A stretch of 10,899 nt of DNA from an uncultured Lachnospiraceae bacterium (GTDB taxonomy: Bacteria > Bacillota > Clostridia > Lachnospirales > Lachnospiraceae): assembly GCA_947177925.1 (NCBI GenBank), contig CAMWWJ010000089.1, forward strand, positions 1-10,899, in the 5' to 3' direction. Position numbers and translations under genes: made by a program. Below are positions 1-6,934 of the stretch, one piece after another (position 1 is the first letter of the stretch; every line of letters starts with the position of its first letter). Below the pieces are notes generated by a model. That model had not been told where the DNA came from, searched no databases, and worked only from the letters and a program-made list of their open reading frames with translations.

Positions 1-2
1 AC

Positions 3-11
3 ACTATATCA
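3..11 (-). promoter_or_regulatory. Candidate extended -10 box facing left
   Basis: On the minus strand positions 11 to 3 read TGATATAGT, which fits an extended -10 element (TGn then TATAGT, one mismatch from TATAAT). No good -35 box is present 16-17 bases upstream, as would be expected for an activator-dependent promoter. In such an AT-rich stretch this could arise by chance, and the transcript would start outside the window. Confidence 0.25.
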
Positions 12-28
12 CAAAAAATACCTTATTT

Positions 29-48
29 ATTTGCTAAGTTCAGCAAAT
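29..48. repeat. Inverted repeat 1 in the left non-coding region (operator or terminator)
   Basis: ATTTGCT (29-35) and AGCAAAT (42-48) form a perfect seven-base palindromic arm pair around a six-base centre. On the plus strand it is followed by a run of five T (48-52), which would suit a weak intrinsic terminator for a gene converging from the left. On the minus strand it has no adjacent T-run. Its other reading, as a regulator-binding site upstream of a minus-strand promoter, is discussed in the findings. Confidence 0.5.
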
Positions 49-54
49 TTTTAT

Positions 55-84
55 TATCATAATGCTTTTTTTTAAATTATGATA
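55..84. repeat. Inverted repeat 2 in the left non-coding region (operator or terminator)
   Basis: TATCATAAT (55-63) and ATTATGATA (76-84) are perfect nine-base arms around a 12-base centre containing eight T in a row. On the plus strand it is followed by GCA and seven T (88-94). The stem is nearly all A-T, so it would be a weak terminator hairpin. Its centre is 31 bases from that of the first inverted repeat. The rest of 1-128 is AT-rich and shows no open reading frame or RNA gene that I can recognise. Confidence 0.5.
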
Positions 85-128
85 GCATTTTTTTACTCTC
101 ACTTTTTTCATATGACAAATAAGTCCTA

Positions 129-1169
129 TTATCTTTCAAGCAGCTCCGGCCTGTTCAAATAAACATCTTCCGGCAGATGAAATCCGCCTTTTATAATCGT
201 CTCGTCCATGTTTTCGGCTGTGACCCCAACAGGATCCAGCTTAATATAAGGAACCTGATATACTCCGTCATCTATAAAGTCCTCCGTTTCTATCTTCTTT
301 CCCTGTGCCAGCTCCACTGCCGCCACTGCCGCCTGGACCGCCAGCCTTTCCACAGGCTTATATACAGTCATGTACTGGGTTCCTTCTACAATTCTCTGAC
401 ATGCTTCCAAATCCGCATCCTGTGCCACCACGCATATATCTCCTGCCATTCGCTTTTCCGAAAGAACGCGGATGACCTGCCCTGCCAGATGATCATTCCC
501 GCACATAACAGCCTGAACATCTTCAATCCGGTCTCCGTACTGTTCCATATACTCTGCCGCCCGTTCGGCACGCCATTCCTTCGTGTAATAAATATCTGCG
601 ATTTCCATTCCGTTTTGTTCGATTTCCTTTCGAAAGCCCTGCTCTACAAGAGATACGTTATTATCACTGTTGGGGCCGCACACCATGAGCACTTTGTCCC
701 CTTCTTCTAACTGGCTGCAGACAGCTTCCCCCATTAATCTGCCAACCGTTTCATTATCAAAGGATATATACAAATCCGTTCCTGCGCCAATTGCCAGCCT
801 GTCATAAGAAACAACCTTGATTCCGGCTTCCTTTGCTTTCTTTATGGATTTTACAAGGGGGCCGGATTCAATAGGAACCACTACGATTACATCCACCTTC
901 TTTTCAATGAAATATTCCATCTGTGCCACCTGTTCCTCCACACTTCCGTTGGCATTCTGGATATTCACCTCTGCTCCCAGCTCCAGGGCTGTGGATACGA
1001 ACACATCCCTGTCCCTCTGCCATCTTTCCACCACAAAGGTATCAAATATCATTCCGATACGAATCTTCTTTTCCTCTGACTGCTCCTGTGAAGTCCCCGG
1101 CACATTTTCCCGGGAACAGCCTGTGAACAAAAGCATCAGTATTACTGCTAAAGCAACCGCTCTTCTCAC
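129..1169 (-). CDS. XylF-like sugar-binding lipoprotein
   Basis: A 346-residue lipoprotein with a short basic start, hydrophobic core and lipobox LFTGC (Cys18 acylated), then a Ser/Glu-rich linker. The body is a type I periplasmic-binding fold that follows E. coli XylF along its length: IRIGMIFDTFVVERWQRDRD (36-55), QNANGS (71-76), YDRL (122-125), YISFDNETVG (134-143), GNDHLAG (224-230), QDADLEACQRI (250-260), GTQYMTVYKP (263-272) and the C-terminal KGGFH (327-331). The Arg, Asp, Asn and Lys positions that hold xylose in XylF appear kept, so xylose or a close pentose/hexose is the likely ligand. The GTG start overlaps the regulator stop by four bases. No permease or ATPase gene follows in the window, so a sensing role, or supply to a transporter further left, are both open. 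Stop is TAA at 129-131. Confidence 0.92.
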   Translation of the reverse strand: MRRAVALAVILMLLFTGCSRENVPGTSQEQSEEKKIRIGMIFDTFVVERWQRDRDVFVSTALELGAEVNIQNANGSVEEQVAQMEYFIEKKVDVIVVVPIESGPLVKSIKKAKEAGIKVVSYDRLAIGAGTDLYISFDNETVGRLMGEAVCSQLEEGDKVLMVCGPNSDNNVSLVEQGFRKEIEQNGMEIADIYYTKEWRAERAAEYMEQYGDRIEDVQAVMCGNDHLAGQVIRVLSEKRMAGDICVVAQDADLEACQRIVEGTQYMTVYKPVERLAVQAAVAAVELAQGKKIETEDFIDDGVYQVPYIKLDPVGVTAENMDETIIKGGFHLPEDVYLNRPELLER

Positions 1170-2773
1170 CTTTTCCCCTCCTTATACTCTGTAGGCGTCA
1201 CCCCTATGTTCTTTTTAAAGGAGCGGCTGAAATAATTGGGATCTGTATATCCTATTTCCACACATATTTCCTTCATGCTCTTATCCGTACTGTCTAAAAG
1301 CTCTTTTGCCCTTTCCATCCGGGCAGCGGTTACGTATTCAATAAAGTTCTCACCAGTCTCTTCCTTAAACAGCTTACTAAAGTAATAAGGACTGATATTC
1401 ACCTCCCGGCTCACATCATCCAAAGAAATATCCTTTTGATAATGATTCTGTATATATTCCTTGGCACGTCCCACGATGCTGGTAGAGCTTTTTTCCTTTT
1501 TGGTTGCCACATTCCTGCATGCTTCCTGAATTTTTGCCAGAAACCAGGAACGCAGCTGTTCATAATCCTTCATTTCTATAATCGTCTGAAGATAATCATG
1601 GCGGGATTTAAAATGATAAGTCATTCCACCGCTCTCATAGCTGATATGCTCCGCCCAGAGAACCAGCTCCAATGCCTTCAGCTTAATATCCATATTGGAT
1701 TCCGGATATCTTTCCGTCATCCAGTCAAAGAAACGGCCCGCCTCTGATACTACACCGTTCACGTCTCCTTTCTCCGTTTTTTCCACCAAAGCCCTTTCTG
1801 TCTCTACGGGATAATCCTCCTCGTAATCACAGCCGATAGGAAGGTCTCTCACATGAGCGACGGAACCCGTGGACAGGCGAAGGGAATTCATGGCCTCCAT
1901 ATAGGAGGTTTTCGCCTCTCCAAGCTTCTGCACCGAACCGATTCCCACCCGGAACTGGGCGTCCAGACGGGTTTTCAGCTTTCTTGCCATCCTTCTTGCA
2001 TGTTCAATGACCTGAATCCGTTCTCCGTATTTCTCTGCGCCATCCAAAGTGCCTTCCTCACAGGGCACAAAGACGATTACCATATTTGCTATCATGGGGC
2101 CTACCACACAGGAAAAATGTTCCTTGATGATTTCCCGCAGTTCCTTGTAATAAGGCTGTACCCGCACGCTGGCTCCAACAGTATTGGTCAAATGCCCTCC
2201 TTCCTGGGAGTCCCCGCATTCAATCACCATCATATAGCCCATGTTTGTCTCAATCCCTAAAAGCCGCTTAAAATTTTCCGTATCATCCGCATAATTTTCC
2301 GGAAACAATACCGAATAAATCAGAACGCTTTCAATAATTGGAACTACTGTTTCCAGCTTTTCCTGTATCATCAGGTCCCTGCTTCTTTTTTCCCGTTCCC
2401 CGTCTACCTTTTTCATTGCTTTTTGAAGAATTTCCACAATTTCCTTCTGATCAATAGGCTTGTTTAAATAATCCAGTGCTCCAATATTTAATGCTTCCCT
2501 GGCATAATCAAATTTGTCATAAGCGCTTAGCACAATAAAAATCGTATTCGGATTGGTTTCCTTGATTTGCTTCATAGCTTCAATCCCATTAATCCCCGGC
2601 ATCTGAATATCCATAAAAGCAATATCCGGATGCATGGTCTCTGCCAGCTCAATGACGCTCCTTCCTGTCTTGGCCGATTCGATTATGCACATATTTTTAA
2701 AATACCTGTTAATAATAAAGGTAAGAGCATCTATTACGATTCCTTCATCATCCCCGATCATAATCTTATACAT
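1166..2773 (-). CDS. YesN-like response regulator with AraC-type DNA-binding domain
   Basis: A 535-residue cytoplasmic transcription regulator. The receiver domain (about 1-122) has the acidic pair GDDE (Asp8-Asp9), phospho-acceptor Asp55 in FMDIQMPG, Ser83 in LSAYDKFDYAREAL and Lys105 in NKP. The middle (about 175-305) ends in VGIGSVQKLGEAKTSYMEAMNSL, resembling the degenerate GGDEF-like domain of CdaR/PucR regulators and found in many YesN proteins. The last 100 residues are an AraC/XylS domain with two helix-turn-helix units (about 449-470 and 498-520), ending in the typical DPNYFSRSFKKNIGVTPTEY. Length is normal for the family. The ATG start overlaps the kinase stop by eight bases, with AAAGGAG seven bases upstream. 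It likely activates sugar uptake or use genes; the target is not visible here. Confidence 0.95.
   Translation of the reverse strand: MYKIMIGDDEGIVIDALTFIINRYFKNMCIIESAKTGRSVIELAETMHPDIAFMDIQMPGINGIEAMKQIKETNPNTIFIVLSAYDKFDYAREALNIGALDYLNKPIDQKEIVEILQKAMKKVDGEREKRSRDLMIQEKLETVVPIIESVLIYSVLFPENYADDTENFKRLLGIETNMGYMMVIECGDSQEGGHLTNTVGASVRVQPYYKELREIIKEHFSCVVGPMIANMVIVFVPCEEGTLDGAEKYGERIQVIEHARRMARKLKTRLDAQFRVGIGSVQKLGEAKTSYMEAMNSLRLSTGSVAHVRDLPIGCDYEEDYPVETERALVEKTEKGDVNGVVSEAGRFFDWMTERYPESNMDIKLKALELVLWAEHISYESGGMTYHFKSRHDYLQTIIEMKDYEQLRSWFLAKIQEACRNVATKKEKSSTSIVGRAKEYIQNHYQKDISLDDVSREVNISPYYFSKLFKEETGENFIEYVTAARMERAKELLDSTDKSMKEICVEIGYTDPNYFSRSFKKNIGVTPTEYKEGKR
1175..1183 (-). promoter_or_regulatory. 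Strong ribosome-binding site inside the regulator's last codons
   Basis: AAGGAGGGG lies within the final codons of the response regulator (KEGKR) and seven bases upstream (measured from AGGAGG) of the GTG start at 1169. It fixes GTG as the start of the lipoprotein gene and supports translational coupling through the GTGA stop-start overlap. Confidence 0.8.
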
Positions 2774-4277
2774 GGCAAATCTCCTTTTCTTTGTACGGAA
2801 TAAAAATTGCTACTTCTGTCCCCATATTCTTTCCCGGGCTGGTAATTTCCATGACTTCCTCCATTCCAAAAAACAACCGAAGCCTTCCGATCACATTATC
2901 AAGTCCGATTCCATTGGAATTCTGCTCCAAATCCGCTTCCCTCAGGCGGCTGTTCATAATTTTTCTGATTTTTTCCTCACTCATTCCGATTCCATTGTCC
3001 TGTATGCTGATACATATGCGGTCTTCTTCTTTATATACCGATAACTCTATACAGCCTTCCCAATCAATATTTCGTATTCCGTAATTTACACAGTTTTCCA
3101 CCACAGGCTGCAGGATCATGCTTGGCACCTGTACATGGGTCAGACTTTCATCCACGTTCTTTCTAAAATGGATTTCTCCGGAAAAGCGCACGTTCAATAT
3201 ATATACATAATTGTCCACCAGTTCAATTTCCTGTTTTAAGGTAACGCTCTCCCTGCTTTCCTTAATATTGTACCGGAAGAAATCCGCAACATTCTGAATA
3301 TACCGATAAGTGTTTTCCGCCTCCTCCATCATGGCAAGCTGCGCTCCTGCATTTAAAGTATTGAACAGAAAATGAGGATTGATCTGAGCCTGAAGATATT
3401 TTAACTGGGCATCCTTTAAATGAGTTTCCATCATCAATTCTTTTTCCTTCATGGCGCTTTCCAGCTCAAGACTTTTCTTCAACCGCTCAATATATTCCTG
3501 AATGCTCAATACCATCTGGTTAAAAGCTCTTGTTACCACACCTACCTCGTCTCTGCTTTCCGCCTCCGTGGGTTCAATGTCCAGATTTCCTTCCGCCACC
3601 TGATTAGCTGCCTCAGCCAGATGCTTTAAAGGTCTTGTAATACCCCTTGTAAGAATAACAGCCAATGCCACATTGAGGAGATTCACCATACACAGGATTG
3701 CCATATTGACAACCTCCATATATCTTAGAGATTTTAAAAGGGCAGAATAATTTTCCGAATTATTTTGGAACTGTTTATTGTTCAGACTGTAAATATAAGT
3801 ATTGATACAGGAGTACAACTGGCTGGCCTTCTCATATAACACCTTATACTTTTCCACATTCCTGCCCCGTTTTGCCTCAATGATTCTTTCCGTAAGCTCC
3901 AGATAACTTTCAGACATCCTTCTTATGTTCTTTTCCATAATCATGTTCTCATTTCCCACAACTGCATCATTCAATTTCCGGATCATGGCTGCAAACTCTT
4001 CTTCGCTTCGGAAATATTGCTCCATGGAATCGGAGCTTTTACTGTTTAAATATTCCGCCATGTTTACCTGTACCTGATTCAGTCCGTTCTGCAGATTGTT
4101 GAAATCCGCATTGCTTATATATACCGTGTCAATTCGCTCCATCATCTGGTTAAAGCTCATATACATATATATATTAACGGCAAAAACAATCGAAGTTGTG
4201 GTGAAAAATACCAGTATCAGCTTTGTCTGTATGCTTATGTACCTTTCCTTCTTACGTCCTGCTCTATTTTGCAGCAT
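2766..4277 (-). CDS. YesM/LytS-type sensor histidine kinase
   Basis: A 503-residue membrane kinase. Helix one (about 20-40) and helix two (about 187-209) flank an extracytoplasmic, mostly helical domain of ~145 residues. A HAMP domain (about 210-263) begins RGITRPLKHLAEA, followed by a coiled-coil linker (265-295). The His_kinase (PF06580) phosphoacceptor is His302 in QINPHFLFNTLN. The ATP-binding domain shows QPVVENCVNYG (N-box Asn395, with Tyr where His is usual), DNGIGM (427-432) and NGIGLDNV (455-462). It should autophosphorylate and pass phosphate to the adjacent YesN-like regulator. The ATG start overlaps the upstream gene by 14 bases; an in-frame TGA two codons upstream rules out an earlier start, and AAGGGAG lies ten bases before the ATG. 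The modest sensor domain and the neighbouring binding protein suggest indirect sugar sensing. Confidence 0.95.
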   Translation of the reverse strand: MLQNRAGRKKERYISIQTKLILVFFTTTSIVFAVNIYMYMSFNQMMERIDTVYISNADFNNLQNGLNQVQVNMAEYLNSKSSDSMEQYFRSEEEFAAMIRKLNDAVVGNENMIMEKNIRRMSESYLELTERIIEAKRGRNVEKYKVLYEKASQLYSCINTYIYSLNNKQFQNNSENYSALLKSLRYMEVVNMAILCMVNLLNVALAVILTRGITRPLKHLAEAANQVAEGNLDIEPTEAESRDEVGVVTRAFNQMVLSIQEYIERLKKSLELESAMKEKELMMETHLKDAQLKYLQAQINPHFLFNTLNAGAQLAMMEEAENTYRYIQNVADFFRYNIKESRESVTLKQEIELVDNYVYILNVRFSGEIHFRKNVDESLTHVQVPSMILQPVVENCVNYGIRNIDWEGCIELSVYKEEDRICISIQDNGIGMSEEKIRKIMNSRLREADLEQNSNGIGLDNVIGRLRLFFGMEEVMEITSPGKNMGTEVAIFIPYKEKEICHV

Positions 4278-5298
4278 CCTTCATGTACTCCCTTACATTG
4301 CCTGCCGTAACGGCATCCACATCCATCACTATGTAATCATTTACATAACCGGTTTCTATATATTCATTCAGGCTGTCCACGCTGTTTATTCCCATCTGCC
4401 TGGAATTAACTACAATAGTAGATGATAACACATTTCGCTGTATAGCACTTCCTATAGCCTCTGTAATATGATAGCCTATAATATCCACTTTTCCTACCAG
4501 ATTATAATCCACTACTGCCTGACATGCGCTGATAGTTCCCTGTGCATCCACACATACAATAATATCCGGCTGATTATCCGTATCCATAAAAATATCCCGT
4601 ATGGTTTCTTCCAGTCCAAAGGTACTATCATTGCTTACATTCATGGGCTCTATGTCAAGCGTTAAATGATTTCCTTCATTCAGAATTGTTTCATTGATGC
4701 CAGAAAGAATCATATTTTTGCTGTTATCGTCTAAATCATCATTCATAATGATAAGTACTTTCTTTGTTTCCTTTGTGGAAATCCGTATAATCTGCCTTCC
4801 ATATTCCATTCCCAGATTATAGCTTGCGATTCCGATAAAGCTTTGCCTTTTGCTTCCATAGCTGTCAGCCATAACTGTGACTACCGGAATCTGATTTTCC
4901 ACTGCCTCATCAATCAGCTCCAGCATTTCCATACTTCCATCCGCTTCCAGCACAATGCCGTCCACCTTTGCCGCAATTGCGCTCTGCAGCCGCTCCTTCT
5001 TGGAATATTTCACTGCTACACTGCTTCCAAACCACTCCAGATAAACATTTGTTTCTTCTCCCCGTTCCTTTGCTCCCTGATACACTTCCTCCCAAAAATT
5101 GTTTTCCATATTATCCGCAATAAATGCATAATGCCTTATATAATGGGTATATTCCTGTTTTTCCATATCTCCCGCCACGACTGCACGCATCTTAAAATAC
5201 AAAAGGCTTGCTATCGTAAGCGATACCAGTGCTGCCAAAAACAGAACCGCCTTTACAAGAGTTGCTGTATTTTCTTTTTCACCTGTCCGCACCTTCAC
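4264..5298 (-). CDS. Membrane-anchored periplasmic-binding-fold sugar sensor protein
   Basis: A 344-residue protein with a single uncleaved-looking N-terminal membrane helix (about 14-35) after a basic start, followed by a type I periplasmic-binding fold (Peripla_BP_4, LacI/ribose-binding type). Visible fold marks are YAFIADNMENNFWEEVYQGAKERG (first strand and helix, written here in part as residues 57-80), VDGIVLEAD (112-120), IPVVTVMAD (137-145), PDIIVCVDAQG (244-254) and VDIIGY (271-276). There is no lipobox Cys after the hydrophobic segment, so it is likely tethered by the helix. It precedes and overlaps a histidine kinase gene by 14 bases; in clostridial XylFII-LytS systems such a binding protein presents the sugar to the kinase. 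I infer the same role here. The ligand is unknown: it is much more diverged than the XylF-like protein at 129-1169. Confidence 0.85.
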   Translation of the reverse strand: MKVRTGEKENTATLVKAVLFLAALVSLTIASLLYFKMRAVVAGDMEKQEYTHYIRHYAFIADNMENNFWEEVYQGAKERGEETNVYLEWFGSSVAVKYSKKERLQSAIAAKVDGIVLEADGSMEMLELIDEAVENQIPVVTVMADSYGSKRQSFIGIASYNLGMEYGRQIIRISTKETKKVLIIMNDDLDDNSKNMILSGINETILNEGNHLTLDIEPMNVSNDSTFGLEETIRDIFMDTDNQPDIIVCVDAQGTISACQAVVDYNLVGKVDIIGYHITEAIGSAIQRNVLSSTIVVNSRQMGINSVDSLNEYIETGYVNDYIVMDVDAVTAGNVREYMKDAAK

Positions 5299-5306
5299 AT
5301 GCCTGT

Positions 5307-5317
5307 CCCCCCGCCTT
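5307..5317 (-). promoter_or_regulatory. G-rich ribosome-binding site for the sensor binding protein
   Basis: AAGGCGGGGGG lies eight bases before the GTG start at 5298 and is the only Shine-Dalgarno-like element in the 21-base gap. It decides for GTG at 5298 over the in-frame GTG two codons later. The frame is closed upstream by the TAG stop of the glycosyltransferase, so no earlier start is possible after that stop. Confidence 0.6.
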
Positions 5318-5319
5318 TT

Positions 5320-6876
5320 CTATTTTACCATAACTACCATATAATGTTCGCTTTCATCCAACAGCTCCATTCCATATCCGGCTTCCTTTATTGCTTCTTC
5401 CATGCTGTCGTATTCGTCTTTACACAGAAAACAAAGAACCTGTTTTCCTTCTGCCATCTGTTCCGCCATTTGAGGAAGCGCCCTCTGAATCCCTGCCGTT
5501 CCCTCTTCCCGGTTTATGCAGCGATAATCCCCATATGCCTCTGCCACAAATACATCCTGCTGATTCCAGACTGCCTGCTCTTTCTCATATAATACAAAAG
5601 CTCTCGCTTCCTTTATCTCTTCTGCCACACTTCTTATAAGCTGCTGAAATTCAAGAGCCGATTGCTGATTGTTTATTTTTTCATTGATTTGCATATACAC
5701 ATCCCTGGAAAAATAACCGATTCCCACTATGACAAGAATTGCGGTCATTCCTCTGATAAAGCCACTGATCTGCTTTTCTTTCACAAGCCGTCCGGCTATG
5801 ATGCCTGCTGCCATGAACAAGGGAATGAACACCGGATACATATACCACAGAAGCTTTGTCCTTACGGCGGAAAATGCCAGAAAAGGAATAAAGAACCAAA
5901 GCAGATATCCCACTATTTTTTTATAATTCTCCTTTGTGAACAGCCTGTTATAATAGACGGCTCCCACAACGCAGATAAAAACTGCAAGACCATATACGGT
6001 TCCCTTACTTACCATTGCCGGAAAGTTATCCCCTGCTAATCCCAGATAATATTCCAGATAATAAGTAAAGCTTCCTTCCACACTGCCAAATCCCTCACTG
6101 GAACGTCCAAGCACATCCGTATACAGCATCTGTTTAAAAAAAGCCGTTCCATCCGTAAAAAGCCGTGGAACCGCCCAGATTCCTATCGGTATCCCAAAAG
6201 ATGCCATAAACAGCGCCCAGGTTCTTACGGACATCTTTTTCAATTCTCCCGTCAGCAGCAGAAATAAGCCGCCTACAGCCACGATTGCTCCTGCATGAAA
6301 GCTTTTGGTCAAAAACGCCAATGCAAAGAAAAAGCCGCAGGCATATAAGTATTTCTGATTCTTTTCAATCCGAAGCATAAACAGCATGGCAAGGGTAAAC
6401 AACAGCACATATAAGCTGTCCGCATCTCCGGCCCTTACCATATGAGCTATAAAAGGAGTGGTATTGGCTGCCAGAAAACCAAGGGTAAACAATGCTTCCG
6501 CTCTTCCATATGTTTTTTTCACAAAGCAGCCCACTATCACAGATAAAAGTACATAGCAGAGAGCAGAATATGCCCGCAGGGCAAATACATTGGTGCCAAA
6601 GATTTTGAAGGAAACCATAATGCACCACACGCTGAGGGGAGGCTTTAAATTGTAATAGTCTGTTTCATACAGATAGGTGCTCCTTATCAGGCTTCCCTCC
6701 TTATACATTTCATAAGCATTGACCCCATGCCTGGCTTCGTCCCAGGGATCTACGTATTTCGCATCCAGCTTATAAAAGGATAAAAAGCAGATGAATCCCA
6801 CAAGCAGAAAAAAGCCCGCAAAATAGCATATATCCAGTTGTTTTTCATTCCATCTTCCCTTGTTTTCTTTTCCCAT
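5320..6876 (-). CDS. Membrane GT-C glycosyltransferase, PMT/ArnT-like (GT39/GT83 type)
   Basis: A 518-residue polytopic protein that should use a polyprenyl-phosphate-linked sugar to glycosylate an acceptor on the outer membrane face. After a short charged N-terminus comes a first membrane helix (about 15-35), then the first extracytoplasmic loop with DPWDEARH (43-50); the Asp-Glu pair at 46-47 sits where the catalytic acid of ArnT/PMT enzymes lies. Further family marks are NLKPPLSVW (76-84), MVRAGDADSLY (146-156) and FLTKSFHAG (188-196). About ten to twelve membrane helices follow, the last near 373-390, and the final ~125 residues form a soluble, probably external domain. The start is ATG with AAGGA upstream. 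The acceptor could be a glycan, teichoic-acid-like polymer, lipid or protein; the GT2 neighbours favour a polysaccharide. Confidence 0.88.
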   Translation of the reverse strand: MGKENKGRWNEKQLDICYFAGFFLLVGFICFLSFYKLDAKYVDPWDEARHGVNAYEMYKEGSLIRSTYLYETDYYNLKPPLSVWCIMVSFKIFGTNVFALRAYSALCYVLLSVIVGCFVKKTYGRAEALFTLGFLAANTTPFIAHMVRAGDADSLYVLLFTLAMLFMLRIEKNQKYLYACGFFFALAFLTKSFHAGAIVAVGGLFLLLTGELKKMSVRTWALFMASFGIPIGIWAVPRLFTDGTAFFKQMLYTDVLGRSSEGFGSVEGSFTYYLEYYLGLAGDNFPAMVSKGTVYGLAVFICVVGAVYYNRLFTKENYKKIVGYLLWFFIPFLAFSAVRTKLLWYMYPVFIPLFMAAGIIAGRLVKEKQISGFIRGMTAILVIVGIGYFSRDVYMQINEKINNQQSALEFQQLIRSVAEEIKEARAFVLYEKEQAVWNQQDVFVAEAYGDYRCINREEGTAGIQRALPQMAEQMAEGKQVLCFLCKDEYDSMEEAIKEAGYGMELLDESEHYMVVMVK

Positions 6877-6919
6877 ATTCTTTCCTTATCCCTGCCGTTC
6901 CCATAACCTTCCACATAAA

Positions 6920-6934
6920 TTCCGGTTACCGGAA
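6920..6934 (-). repeat. Short perfect hairpin around the stop codon of the third GT2 gene
   Basis: TTCCGG (6920-6925) and CCGGAA (6929-6934) form a six-base-pair stem whose three-base loop is the TAA stop codon of the glycosyltransferase. It is followed on the minus strand by only three T residues, so it is too weak for a convincing intrinsic terminator. It sits at the start of the longest intergenic gap in the run (49 bases). It may stabilise mRNA or dampen read-through, or be chance. Confidence 0.35.

Noticed and set aside
29..94. A firm call of an intrinsic terminator for the minus-strand operon
   Set aside because: Neither inverted repeat is directly followed by a T-run on the minus strand; the T-runs are on the plus strand, so operon termination here is not demonstrated.
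177..1194. Plus-strand open frames of 125-177 codons opposite the XylF-like gene
   Set aside because: They are antisense shadows of a gene with full-length similarity to XylF; no plus-strand ribosome-binding site or domain supports them.
4264..5298. Possible LacI-type DNA-binding repressor, because of the LacI/ribose-binding fold
   Set aside because: There is no N-terminal helix-turn-helix; the N-terminus is a membrane helix, so this is an extracytoplasmic binding protein.
4843..5592. A 249-codon plus-strand open frame
   Set aside because: It lies antisense to the binding-protein and GT-C genes, crosses their junction, and its translation is rich in Cys, His and Phe with no recognisable domain; the minus-strand genes have clear families and ribosome-binding sites.
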